From: Actinomycetota bacterium
Lineage (GTDB): Bacteria > Actinomycetota > Acidimicrobiia > Acidimicrobiales > Ilumatobacteraceae
Assembly: GCA_009919275.1 (NCBI GenBank)
Contig: RGCG01000002.1
Location: forward strand, 1-64,000
Direction: 5' to 3'
Length of the DNA: 64,000 nt
Every line of letters begins with the position of its first letter. Position 1 is the first letter of the stretch. The notes beneath the pieces are model-generated. The model was given only the letters and a program-made list of their open reading frames with translations. It was not told where the DNA came from and searched no databases. Positions 28,069 to 36,135 of this stretch are shown here, piece after piece. A program made the translations under genes and the position numbers.

Positions 28069-29216
28069 CCATCGAGATCACACTCGCCTTCATCCTCGGC
28101 GCCGTGGCGGCGGCTGCGGTTGCGAGTCTTTTCGGTGCGGTCCTCCGCGATCGCAGGAACCGCGGGGTTGTCGTACCTGCCGCAGTCCAAGACCTTGCGG
28201 CGCGAAGCATCGAGCAGTCGCGCGGTCCCGACTACGAGGTCGTGTTGAACGCATTGCCCCTCGGCGTGGTTCTTGCTGCGAGTGACGGGTCGGTCATCTT
28301 CCGCAATCGCGTTGCGGTCTCCGTCGTTGGATTGCGACACGTCGACCTCCTCGTCGAAGCCGCGGTCGATCGCTTGATCCGGCAAACCTTCGACACGGCC
28401 GAGGCCAAGACCGAGCGACTTGAGTTGTTCGGTCCGCCTCCGCGCGTCCTCATCGTGTCGACCGTCGAACTGGCCGACGGATTTTGTCTTGCGGTCATCG
28501 AGGACATCAGCGAGCGATCGCGAATCGATTCCGTTCGAACGGACTTCGTCGCGAACATCAGCCACGAACTAAAGACGCCCGTCGGTGCACTCTCGATCCT
28601 GGCCGAAACGCTCCAGGGAGAAGCCGACCCCGCGGTGATCGCACATCTATCGTCACAGATGATCAAGGAAGCCCATCGAATGTCGGACACGATCGACGAT
28701 CTTCTTGAATTGTCGAAGATCGAGTTGGATGCACCACTGCGTCAGAACAACATCGACCTTGGGGCATTGGTTCGCGAAGCAGCCGAACGTCACGCGAGAA
28801 CGGCTGCCGCGGGTGGAGTGACCATCGCAACCGACGTTCCCGAGGCTCGGTTCGTCGTGACCGGTGACCGGATCCAGTTGTTGTCGGCGGCGTCGAACCT
28901 CATCGACAACGCAATCAAGTACAGCGAGCCCGGTGACACCGTGTCGGTTCGTCTTTACCGTGAGCCGGGCAAGCTCGTGATCTCGGTCGAAGACGAGGGC
29001 ATCGGAATTCCGCCGGCCGATCTTGATCGAATCTTCGAGCGCTTCTATCGGGTCGACAAGGCCCGGGGGCGCGGTACGGGTGGAACGGGACTCGGATTGT
29101 CGATCGTCCGTCACATCATGGCGAATCATGGCGGCGAGGTGAACGTGGCCTCACAAGAAGGTGAAGGTTCGTCGTTCCGACTCATTCTTCCGGTGCAGAT
29201 CGGTGATAATCAGTGA
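28065..29216 (+). CDS. senX3: Phosphate-responsive sensor histidine kinase (SenX3/PhoR type)
   Basis: The protein has one N-terminal membrane helix, a PAS-like region, the H-box FVANISHELKTPVGALS near residue 160, N-box NLIDNAIKYSEPG and GTGLGLSIVRHIMANHGG. The ORF track start, GTG 28104, cuts the membrane helix in half. The in-frame upstream sequence TIEITLAFILGAV is needed to complete it. No ATG, GTG or TTG exists upstream in frame, but a CTG at 28065 overlaps the phoU stop as CTGA, so I place the start there with reservation. The product would be 383 residues. It is paired with the response regulator 7 nt downstream. Confidence 0.85.
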   Translation: MTIEITLAFILGAVAAAAVASLFGAVLRDRRNRGVVVPAAVQDLAARSIEQSRGPDYEVVLNALPLGVVLAASDGSVIFRNRVAVSVVGLRHVDLLVEAAVDRLIRQTFDTAEAKTERLELFGPPPRVLIVSTVELADGFCLAVIEDISERSRIDSVRTDFVANISHELKTPVGALSILAETLQGEADPAVIAHLSSQMIKEAHRMSDTIDDLLELSKIELDAPLRQNNIDLGALVREAAERHARTAAAGGVTIATDVPEARFVVTGDRIQLLSAASNLIDNAIKYSEPGDTVSVRLYREPGKLVISVEDEGIGIPPADLDRIFERFYRVDKARGRGTGGTGLGLSIVRHIMANHGGEVNVASQEGEGSSFRLILPVQIGDNQ

Positions 29217-29223
29217 CGTCCGC

Positions 29224-29943
29224 ATGAACGCCGCACCCGCCAACACAACACAAACCGTCCTGGTCGTCGAGGACGAAGAGTCGTTCATTGAAGCCCTCCA
29301 AGTGGGGCTGAAGCGCGAAGGTTTCCGGGTCGAAGTCGCCCGTGACGGGATGCAGGCCCTCGATCTGTTCGACCTCGTGCGCCCCGACCTTGTTCTGCTC
29401 GACGTGATGTTGCCGAAGGTGTCGGGCATCGACGTGTGTCGGCAGTTGCGTAAGCGTTCGCAGGTTCCCATCATTATGGTCACCGCCAAGGCGGCCGAGA
29501 TCGACACGGTTGTCGGTCTGGAAGTCGGAGCCGACGACTACATCACGAAGCCCTACCGACTGCGCGAGCTTGTCGCACGTATGCGAGCGGTGCTTCGTCG
29601 CGCGCCACTCGACCGCGCGGGCGAACTCACCGAGGATGCATTGGTGGTCGGTGATGTTCAACTCGATCCCGACCAGCACGAGGTTTTGATTCGCGGCGAA
29701 CGGGTCTCGTTGCCGCTCAAAGAGTTCGAGCTGCTCCACATTCTCCTCGCCAACGCCGGACGCGTCCTGCCGCGGGAAACGTTGATCGATCGGGTGTGGG
29801 GCAATGACTACGTGGGCGACACGAAGACGCTCGACGTGCACATCAAGCGGCTTCGCGCCAAGATCGAAGATGACCCGGGGACACCGCAAAAGATCGTCAC
29901 CATCCGTGGCCTCGGGTACAAGTACGAGCGACCACGCGCCTGA
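29224..29943 (+). CDS. regX3: OmpR/PhoB-family response regulator (RegX3 type)
   Basis: This 239-residue regulator has a receiver domain with acidic pocket VVEDEE, phospho-acceptor Asp in LVLLDVMLPKVSG near residue 59 and Lys in DDYITKPYR near 108. A winged-helix DNA-binding domain follows (FELLHILLANAGRV, then TKTLDVHIKRLRAKI and IVTIRGLGYKYER). It is expected to activate phosphate-starvation genes when phosphorylated by the adjacent kinase. The ATG at 29224 is preferred over the ORF track start at 29161, which lies inside the kinase gene. Confidence 0.93.
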   Translation: MNAAPANTTQTVLVVEDEESFIEALQVGLKREGFRVEVARDGMQALDLFDLVRPDLVLLDVMLPKVSGIDVCRQLRKRSQVPIIMVTAKAAEIDTVVGLEVGADDYITKPYRLRELVARMRAVLRRAPLDRAGELTEDALVVGDVQLDPDQHEVLIRGERVSLPLKEFELLHILLANAGRVLPRETLIDRVWGNDYVGDTKTLDVHIKRLRAKIEDDPGTPQKIVTIRGLGYKYERPRA

Positions 29944-29961
29944 TCGTCGGCCCGTCCGACC

Positions 29962-29967
29962 TACCAT
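29962..29967 (+). promoter_or_regulatory. -10 box, leaderless type (MFS)
   Basis: TACCAT lies 6 nt before the GTG at 29974. Confidence 0.5.
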
Positions 29968-29973
29968 CGGGAC

Positions 29974-31203
29974 GTGACGGCGCGCGAGACGACAACCGAT
30001 CTACCGCCCCGACCGCCGTTTTTCGTTCTTGCCCGAACCCACGGTCTCATGACGGTCGGCGAGGCAGTGATGACGGTCGCACTCGCCGACTCGCTCTTCT
30101 TGTCGATCAGCCCCGACGCGGCCCGCGGGAGGGTGATCCTCTTTCTGGCGCTCAGCCTGGCTCCGTTCGCGATCGTTGCACCATTCATCGGACCGCTCGT
30201 CGACCGGATGAGGGGTGGTCGTCGGCTCGTTGTGATTCTCGCCGCGTCGTTGCGTGCCGCCGTTTCGTTTCTCATGATCGGCCGAATTGATTCGCTCACA
30301 CTCTTTCCGTTGGCATTCGCCGCCCTCGTGTTGTCGAAGACGTATTCGGTGTCGAAGTCGGCACTTGTTCCCACCGTGGTTCCCAAAGAACGTGAACTCG
30401 TCGATGCGAACAGCAAACTCGGTCTTCTCTCGGGACTGATCGGCTTCGCAGCGGCCGTACCCGCGGCGATCATCCAATTGATTTCGCCAAACTTCACCCT
30501 CGGGTTGTCGGCCGCCGCGTTCATTGCCGCCGTGATCTCCGCCTGGCATCTTCCGCGCGACGTTCGCATTGCCCGGGAACCGCGTTCTCGGGCCGAAATA
30601 GAAGAGCTGCGCTCGAAGCGCGTACGCCGTGCGGTCGCCGCGATGCGCCTGATGCGGGCCCTGGTCGGGCTCATGTTCTTCCACCTGGCGTTCTGGCTCC
30701 GCGATCAAAAAGCGGGCACGGTGTGGTTTGGCTTCGCCGTTTCGCTCGCTGCCATGGGGACCATGACGGCCAATGCAATTGCGCCGATCATCCGACGGCG
30801 AATCCGGGAGGAGTCGATGATCATCGGCGCACTTGCCGCCACGGGCATCGGTGGATTCATCTGCACGTGGATTGGCGGTGTCACGGGCGGTGTCGTGCTC
30901 GTTGCCCTCGTCAACGCCTTCGCTGCGACGTGCAAGCTTGCCTACGAAGCGGTGGTGCAGTCCGACGCACCCGATGCAAACCGTGCCCGCGCCTTTGCAT
31001 CGTTCGAAACACAGTTCCAACTTGCTTGGGTCGGTGCCGGTCTGGTCCCGGTTGTACTCGACATGCCGGGTGAATTCGGCTTCTTCGTCGTCGGGTTGGT
31101 TGGCTGCGTGGGAACCTTGCTGTTCGTCTTGCGGATGCGAGCAGCTAGGCGATCTCGAGGCGGGCGAGCCACAACCCGGGCGCGTCGATCTCGGCCGGCG
31201 TAG
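29974..31203 (+). CDS. Major facilitator superfamily transporter
   Basis: This 409-residue protein has about 12 hydrophobic helices and the MFS loop motif GPLVDRMRGGRR between helices 2 and 3, near residue 70. The cytoplasmic middle loop RSRAEIEELRSKRVRR is charged. Substrate unknown; the closest general type is a DHA1-like or permease-like exporter. Its last 59 nt overlap the 3' end of the convergent metalloprotease gene. It starts with GTG behind a leaderless-type -10 box. Confidence 0.82.
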   Translation: MTARETTTDLPPRPPFFVLARTHGLMTVGEAVMTVALADSLFLSISPDAARGRVILFLALSLAPFAIVAPFIGPLVDRMRGGRRLVVILAASLRAAVSFLMIGRIDSLTLFPLAFAALVLSKTYSVSKSALVPTVVPKERELVDANSKLGLLSGLIGFAAAVPAAIIQLISPNFTLGLSAAAFIAAVISAWHLPRDVRIAREPRSRAEIEELRSKRVRRAVAAMRLMRALVGLMFFHLAFWLRDQKAGTVWFGFAVSLAAMGTMTANAIAPIIRRRIREESMIIGALAATGIGGFICTWIGGVTGGVVLVALVNAFAATCKLAYEAVVQSDAPDANRARAFASFETQFQLAWVGAGLVPVVLDMPGEFGFFVVGLVGCVGTLLFVLRMRAARRSRGGRATTRARRSRPA

Positions 31204-32338
31204 GCAACGCATCGGAGCGTCGCAACAGGTCGAGCACCTGATCGGGGGTCGCGCGTTCGAGGATGCCACGGATGAACGCACGACCCCGTTCGACGGTCGC
31301 CCGGGTGTGATGAATACCGAGGAGGTGTTCTACGAATCGATCGGCGGGGGAGGACTCGATGCGGCGTCGCCGGAGTGCCTCGCTGACAGCGGGTGCCCCG
31401 CCGAGCAGACGTTGGGTGACCCCATCGACAATCCAATCGATGAGGCCCACGGTGCATGCGAGCAGAGCATCGAGCCGTGGACGGAGCTCCTCTTGTTCGG
31501 GGGAGATCACGGCACCGAGCAACAGCGCAGGGTCGGACATCGTTTGCTGAAACGCCGCCATCGGGTTTGATGCGTCGATGTCGGTCTCGGAGAGTTTTTC
31601 GATGACTGCATCGGGATCGGGTGAGAAAGCCGAGACGTATGCGTTGACGGCATCGAGAAGCGCACTGCGCAGGTGTGGCGTGCCCAGAACCGCATGGGCA
31701 GCAAGTTCGTGCACCAGAACCCACATGCGGATGTCGGCGACCGGCAGGTCCCATTCGGCGGCGAAGCCGTCGACGTTTGTCGCGACGATGAGCAACGGCT
31801 TCGCGGGGTCGCGTGGAAGCAGGAGGTCGTATTGGCCGAACGCACGAGCCGCGAGCTGGCCGACCATCGAGCCGATGGTCATGCCGAGCATCATCGGGGC
31901 CATCGCCGACATGAGACCGTTCATCATCGACGTCATGGGATCGTCGGTGGCGGTGTCGTTGGAGCCGGTACCCGGGCGCTTGCCGAGGGCGGTCGCGAGG
32001 TTGTCGAAAACCGGCTTGTAGGACTCGAGCGTCGAGTGGCACCACTGTGCCGAGGTGACGCAGTCGATTCGCGGTTCGGCCGTTCCCACACCCGCCAGGA
32101 AATCGGCGATGTGGCGTTGGGCGAGGGGAGCCAGATTTTCGAAGGCAATTCGCGATGCGGGTTCGACGTTGGCGGTTCCCTGGCCGACCCCCATGTAGGC
32201 AACTTGACGTGCGATTTCCCAGTTCAACGGGCCTTGGCCGGCGAGAGATTTCATGATGTCGCCGAGAAACGGCATTGCACCGAAGGGGTTGCCTCCACCG
32301 AACGGGAATTCGCCCGGCGGAGTGTCGTCGTCGGCCAT
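31145..32338 (-). CDS. Zinc-dependent metalloprotease-like protein (DUF2342 family)
   Basis: This protein of about 397 residues has VLVHELAAHAVLG near residue 212, an HExxH zinc-protease motif, in a helical protein characteristic of actinobacteria. A Met-rich hydrophobic stretch (MAPMMLGMTIGSMVGQLA) lies near 150. The N-terminus is Gly/Phe/Pro-rich. The ORF track start at 32554 is too early; ATG 32338 has TATCAT 6 nt upstream. The exact function of the family is unknown; some members were linked by annotation to F420 biosynthesis without proof. Confidence 0.8.
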   Translation of the reverse strand: MADDDTPPGEFPFGGGNPFGAMPFLGDIMKSLAGQGPLNWEIARQVAYMGVGQGTANVEPASRIAFENLAPLAQRHIADFLAGVGTAEPRIDCVTSAQWCHSTLESYKPVFDNLATALGKRPGTGSNDTATDDPMTSMMNGLMSAMAPMMLGMTIGSMVGQLAARAFGQYDLLLPRDPAKPLLIVATNVDGFAAEWDLPVADIRMWVLVHELAAHAVLGTPHLRSALLDAVNAYVSAFSPDPDAVIEKLSETDIDASNPMAAFQQTMSDPALLLGAVISPEQEELRPRLDALLACTVGLIDWIVDGVTQRLLGGAPAVSEALRRRRIESSPADRFVEHLLGIHHTRATVERGRAFIRGILERATPDQVLDLLRRSDALPTPAEIDAPGLWLARLEIA

Positions 32339-32344
32339 GTTCTG

Positions 32345-32350
32345 ATGATA
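32345..32350 (-). promoter_or_regulatory. -10 box, leaderless type (metalloprotease)
   Basis: TATCAT lies 6 nt before the ATG at 32338 and is close to the TATAAT consensus. Confidence 0.55.
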
Positions 32351-32378
32351 CGACCGTATGGCGCGAGGTGCTTCGTCG

Positions 32379-33149
32379 TCAGTCGAGTCGTGACAACAGA
32401 CTCTCAACGGCGGCCATCGGAACGAAACCAATCGCGCCATCACGCGTCGTGAAGAGTCCGAGCGCCTTGCCTGCCGGGTCGACGACCACCGCCGCTTCGG
32501 GAACGTCGACGTTGGCCACGTCACCACCGAGCGGTACGAATCGACTGGTGTCACTCTTCACGGCGATGCCGATCACCGCTGCGACATCTCCCGAAGTCTC
32601 GGGGCCCGTGCGGACGATGACGTCGGTTCCACTCGCCGGCGCAACCGTTGATGTTGCGACGACCGAGGATCGTGGTGGGTTGCCGCCCGCGAGGACCACC
32701 AGCCCCAGGTCTTCGTCGCGTGCAATGACTTCAAGGTCGTATTCCTCGTCGTATTCCTCGTCATATTCCTCGGGTTGGTTGATACTGACGAGGAAGGTGC
32801 GATCTGCATGGTCGACGGCGATGACGAACCGTGAGCCGTCGTCGACGAGGAAACCGGGTGGCGCCGCATCGGTGGCTGTGGCGCCGCGTGTGGCCACGCC
32901 TGCGGCATTGCGCACGGTCGGGGTCGATTCGCGTTGGGCGTCTCGTGGCACCACGAGTGCAACGACGGCGACAATGAGGGCCAGCCCCAGGCCGCCCGCA
33001 AGTGATGCAACGACGGGATTGAGCGGTGGTGCAGGTCGTCGTTGGATCGCCCGACGGGATTGGCCGATCTCGCTTGGGTGGCGCCACTCGCGCTCGTGTT
33101 TGGGCAACGGCGCGGGCTTCACCTCCAGGCGGTCGTCGTCTTCGGGCAT
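32379..33149 (-). CDS. Membrane-anchored protein with degenerate trypsin-like fold
   Basis: This 256-residue protein has a cytoplasmic N-terminus (REWRHPSEIGQSRR), one membrane helix (VVASLAGGLGLALIVAVVALVV, residues 46-67 approximately) and an extracytoplasmic domain. The last part (VVDPAGKALGLFTTRDGAIGFVP) resembles the end of HtrA/S1C proteases, but I see no catalytic GNSGGP serine motif, so it would be a pseudoprotease. An unusual EEYD tetrapeptide is repeated three times near residue 128. Function unknown; homology is tentative. Confidence 0.6.
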   Translation of the reverse strand: MPEDDDRLEVKPAPLPKHEREWRHPSEIGQSRRAIQRRPAPPLNPVVASLAGGLGLALIVAVVALVVPRDAQRESTPTVRNAAGVATRGATATDAAPPGFLVDDGSRFVIAVDHADRTFLVSINQPEEYDEEYDEEYDLEVIARDEDLGLVVLAGGNPPRSSVVATSTVAPASGTDVIVRTGPETSGDVAAVIGIAVKSDTSRFVPLGGDVANVDVPEAAVVVDPAGKALGLFTTRDGAIGFVPMAAVESLLSRLD

Positions 33150-33212
33150 GGAGAGGACAGTAATTAGCCGCCACCCAAATTGGACGTCGGGTCCGAATCA
33201 CGGTGTGGTCGG

Positions 33213-33218
33213 TACCAT
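33213..33218 (+). promoter_or_regulatory. -10 box, leaderless type (moaE)
   Basis: TACCAT lies 7 nt before the GTG at 33226. It supports that start over the in-frame GTG at 33205, which would precede the box. Confidence 0.5.
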
Positions 33219-33225
33219 TTCATCC

Positions 33226-33708
33226 GTGTCCGGACGTGAAGTTCCTGCCGCCGATCACGGCGACAACTGGGTCGCCATCACCAGCGACGCGCTCGATGTT
33301 GGTCGGGCGTACGACTGGGCGTTGCAGCCGTCGTGTGGCGCGGTTGTGGTCTTTTCCGGAACCGTGCGCGATCATGCCGACGGTCGGGACAACGTCACAC
33401 ACCTCACCTACGAGGCCTACGAAGACAAAGCCGTTGTTCGTATGGCAGAAATCATTGACGAGGCACGACGCAAGTGGCCGACGGTCGTGCGGGTGGCAAT
33501 GTTGCATCGAGTGGGTCGATTGACCCTCGGAGAATCGTCGGTGTTGGTCGTCGTTTCCTCGCCGCACCGCCCGGAAGCATTCGAAGCTGGACGCTTCTGC
33601 ATCGACACCTTGAAGGTTGCGGTTCCGATCTGGAAACAAGAGGAGTGGTCGGAAGGGTCCGACTGGGGAACCGGAGCGCACGACATCGGAAGCGTCCCGC
33701 GTTCATGA
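33226..33708 (+). CDS. moaE: Molybdopterin synthase catalytic subunit MoaE
   Basis: This 160-residue protein matches MoaE: GAVVVFSGTVRDHADG near residue 38, LTYEAYEDKAVVRM near 62, HRVGRLTLGESSVLVVVSSPHR near 102 and the active-site Lys in VPIWKQEEW near 140. It converts precursor Z to molybdopterin with MoaD. The molybdenum hydroxylase at 7.5-11.2 kb would need this cofactor. The ORF track starts far upstream at 32275, antisense to other genes; GTG 33226 is chosen. The stop overlaps the next start as ATGA. Confidence 0.92.
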   Translation: MSGREVPAADHGDNWVAITSDALDVGRAYDWALQPSCGAVVVFSGTVRDHADGRDNVTHLTYEAYEDKAVVRMAEIIDEARRKWPTVVRVAMLHRVGRLTLGESSVLVVVSSPHRPEAFEAGRFCIDTLKVAVPIWKQEEWSEGSDWGTGAHDIGSVPRS

Positions 33709-33929
33709 TCGCCGCGCAGACCGCCGTGGTGGTGTTCGCCGTTCTCGCCCTCGCCTGTGGTGCGGCACTTGCAACTGTTCTTTTCCGTCAGCAACACCAG
33801 ACCGGTATCTATGACGGAATCGAAAATTTCCGTCGTCACATCGACGCACTCTCACCCGAGGCGCGTCGGAACGTCGTCAATCGGCAGGTCGAGACGCGAA
33901 GCGCTGACCGCACCGATCCCCGTTTGTAG
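33705..33929 (+). CDS. Small single-helix membrane protein
   Basis: This 74-residue protein has an N-terminal membrane helix (TAVVVFAVLALACGAALATVLF) and a short charged tail. It starts with ATG overlapping the moaE stop as ATGA and ends 54 nt before mreB. I do not recognise the family. Confidence 0.6.
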   Translation: MIAAQTAVVVFAVLALACGAALATVLFRQQHQTGIYDGIENFRRHIDALSPEARRNVVNRQVETRSADRTDPRL

Positions 33930-33969
33930 GCGCCATTCGCCCTCACGGTTCTCGTCGCCTCTCGCGACA

Positions 33970-33975
33970 TACACT
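33970..33975 (+). promoter_or_regulatory. -10 box, leaderless type (mreB)
   Basis: TACACT lies 8 nt before the mreB ATG. Confidence 0.5.
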
Positions 33976-33983
33976 GGGCGCGC

Positions 33984-34988
33984 ATGGCCCGCGACCTCGC
34001 TATCGACCTCGGCACCGCGAACACGCTGGTCTACATGAAGGGCCGCGGCATCGTGTTGAACGAGCCGTCGGTCATCGCGGTCAATCGCAAGACCAGTGAG
34101 GTCCTCGCCACGGGGCACGAGGCGTGGAACATGATCGGTCGCACCCCCGGGTACATCGTTGCGGTGCGGCCTCTTCGCGGTGGGGCAATCACCGACTTCG
34201 ACATCACCGAGCGAATGATTCGCTTGCTTCTTCAGCGGGTCGGAGTTTCGCGGTTCACCCGCCCCAAGGTCGTCATCTGTGTTCCGTCGGCGATCACCGA
34301 AGTCGAGCGTCGCGCGGTGACCGATGCAACGCGCCGAGCCGGAGCCTCCGATGCACAGTTGATCGAACAACCGATGGCAGCCGCCATCGGTGCCGAGCTT
34401 CCCATCGACGAACCGGTGGGCAACATGGTCATCGACATCGGTGGCGGAACAAGCGAGACCGCCGTCATCAGCCTCGGCGGCGTCGTGGCTCTCGAGGCCA
34501 TCCGCGTGGGCAGCTTCGATATCGACGCTGCCATCCAAACCTACGTGCGCCGCGAACACGGCATTGCCATCGGAGAGCGGACTGCCGAGGAAATCAAGAT
34601 CCAAATCGGAACCGCCGCACCGATGCCAAACGAACGCGGTGCTCAGGTACGTGGGCGCGATCTCGTCACCGGACTTCCGAAGAACATCGATCTCTCGGCC
34701 GAGGAAGTGCGCTTCGCAATCGACGAAGTCGTGTCGCAGATCGTTCAGTCGGTCACTCGTTGTCTGTCGAAAGTGCCACCGGAAATGGCACAGGACTTCC
34801 TGCAGCGCGGCATGTACCTCGTGGGTGGTGGCGGATTGCTTCGCGGCCTTGCCCAGCGAATCGAACGTGAAACCGACGTGCCGGTGCGCATGTCGCCGAT
34901 GCCCCTCGAGGCCGTCGTGCTCGGCGCGGGCCACTGCGTCGAGAACTACCAAGTCCTCCGCAGTATGTTCATGGGCGCGAGGCGTTAG
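33984..34988 (+). CDS. mreB: Rod shape-determining protein MreB
   Basis: This 334-residue actin homologue has the phosphate-1 loop AIDLGTANTLVYMKG at the N-terminus, VIDIGGGTSETAVISLGG (phosphate 2) near residue 150 and LVGGGGLLRGLAQRI (adenosine motif) near 285. It forms filaments that guide lateral cell-wall synthesis. mreC, mreD and rodA are not next to it, which is unusual for mreB loci. Its last codons and TAG form the first unit of a 34-bp tandem array. Confidence 0.95.
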   Translation: MARDLAIDLGTANTLVYMKGRGIVLNEPSVIAVNRKTSEVLATGHEAWNMIGRTPGYIVAVRPLRGGAITDFDITERMIRLLLQRVGVSRFTRPKVVICVPSAITEVERRAVTDATRRAGASDAQLIEQPMAAAIGAELPIDEPVGNMVIDIGGGTSETAVISLGGVVALEAIRVGSFDIDAAIQTYVRREHGIAIGERTAEEIKIQIGTAAPMPNERGAQVRGRDLVTGLPKNIDLSAEEVRFAIDEVVSQIVQSVTRCLSKVPPEMAQDFLQRGMYLVGGGGLLRGLAQRIERETDVPVRMSPMPLEAVVLGAGHCVENYQVLRSMFMGARR

Positions 34989-35093
34989 CCGAACGCCCGG
35001 TGGGCATTTCGCGAGGCGTTAGCCGAGCGCCCGGTGGGCATTTCGCGAGGCGTTAGCCGAGCGCCCGGTGGGCATTTCGCGAGGCGTTAGCCG
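34977..35093. repeat. 34-bp tandem array overlapping the ends of two convergent genes
   Basis: A 34-bp unit starting GCGAGGCGTTAGCCGAGCGC is repeated three times plus a 15-nt partial copy; unit 1 differs at one base (GAACGC for GAGCGC). Unit 1 contains the mreB stop TAG. On the other strand unit 3 supplies the TAA of the convergent PQQ-dehydrogenase-like gene. Each full unit has a GCCC-GGT-GGGC hairpin followed by ATTT, so the array could act as a string of terminators. Confidence 0.95.
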
Positions 35094-36135
35094 GCGCGAA
35101 GGACGCGGCCTTGTTGCCCGTGATCTTGATTGCGGTGACGCGTCCGGTGCAATAGTCCCCGAAGACGTACCAGCCGAGGAGTGCAGGGAGAGCCTTGTCG
35201 CGTACCTTCGTGCCGCCGATGATCGAACAGCCCTCTTCGCCGTGTTCGTAGACGTAGACGGGTGGGGCATGGTCAGGGGCGGACTGGTCCTTGTTCAGGC
35301 GCGAACGCCCCTCGTAGGCGCTCCACCCGAAGTTGGCCCCACGCCCCGACCCGTCAACGGCCCACGCGACGTTCAGTTCTTCCCAACGTTGTTGGCCGAC
35401 ATCGGGAACCCACAGGTTCATTTCGTCGTCGAACTCGAACCGCCACGGATTGCGAAGTCCGATGGCCCAGATTCTCGGGTCGGCCGACTTCGCGTCGCGG
35501 GCGAGCGAGTCGATGCTGACGATCTTCCCGAACAACGACTTGGGGTCGAGTGCGAGACGCTTCGGGTCGTTACCCGAGCCGCTGTCGCCGGTGCTGATGA
35601 AGAGTCGGCCGCCCGGACCAAAGTCCATGCTGCCGCCGTTGTGGACCGACTTCTGGTTTCGTACCAGTTGGAAGACGACGACCCGTGTTGAGGCGTCTGC
35701 AGTGTTGTCGTCACGCATTGCGTAGCGGGCCACCACCGTGTTGCCCTTCGAGTCGGTGTAGTTGACGAACAAGTAACGACCGTTCGTGTGGAAGACGAGG
35801 CCGAGAAGGCCACGTTCCGCATCGGCGCGGGTGAATCGGGTGAGATTGAGTACGACGGAGCGTCCCTTCGAGACTGCGTCGTAACGAATGACCACACCAT
35901 TTTGTTCCGCGATGTAGAGGCCGTCGTCGTTCGCGCGGGTGGCAATGTCGACGGGAATTCTCGCCGAGGTCACCTTCTCCAGTCGTAGCGCCTTGTTCGA
36001 CACTGATCCGGCGTGTGTCGGACCCAATCCGCCAACCCAGGGGACCGCGGTGACGAATGCGATCGCAAGCAGCAGGGCGCGTACCGATAGGCGCCGCTGA
36101 AACGTGGGAATTCTCACCGAAGTGAGTGTAGGCAT
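35053..36135 (-). CDS. Secreted PQQ-type sugar dehydrogenase-like beta-propeller, C-terminally replaced
   Basis: This 360-residue secreted protein belongs to the glucose/sorbosone dehydrogenase (PQQ-dependent) family: DDGLYIAEQNGVVIRY near residue 70, ERGLLGLVFHTNGRYLFVNY near 107, GDSGSGNDP near 182, IGLRNPWRFEFD near 225 and GWYVFGDYCTGRV near 325. The N-terminus has a signal peptide. Compared with its upstream paralogue it lacks the last roughly 40 residues (a propeller strand set) and instead ends in PANASRNAHRALG, which is translated 34-bp repeat. Start and paralogue stop overlap as TGATG. Confidence 0.85.
   Translation of the reverse strand: MPTLTSVRIPTFQRRLSVRALLLAIAFVTAVPWVGGLGPTHAGSVSNKALRLEKVTSARIPVDIATRANDDGLYIAEQNGVVIRYDAVSKGRSVVLNLTRFTRADAERGLLGLVFHTNGRYLFVNYTDSKGNTVVARYAMRDDNTADASTRVVVFQLVRNQKSVHNGGSMDFGPGGRLFISTGDSGSGNDPKRLALDPKSLFGKIVSIDSLARDAKSADPRIWAIGLRNPWRFEFDDEMNLWVPDVGQQRWEELNVAWAVDGSGRGANFGWSAYEGRSRLNKDQSAPDHAPPVYVYEHGEEGCSIIGGTKVRDKALPALLGWYVFGDYCTGRVTAIKITGNKAASFAPANASRNAHRALG

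Noticed and set aside
23310-35093. The two tandem arrays as CRISPR loci
   Set aside because: Units are directly adjacent with no variable spacers, few in number, and no cas genes are present.
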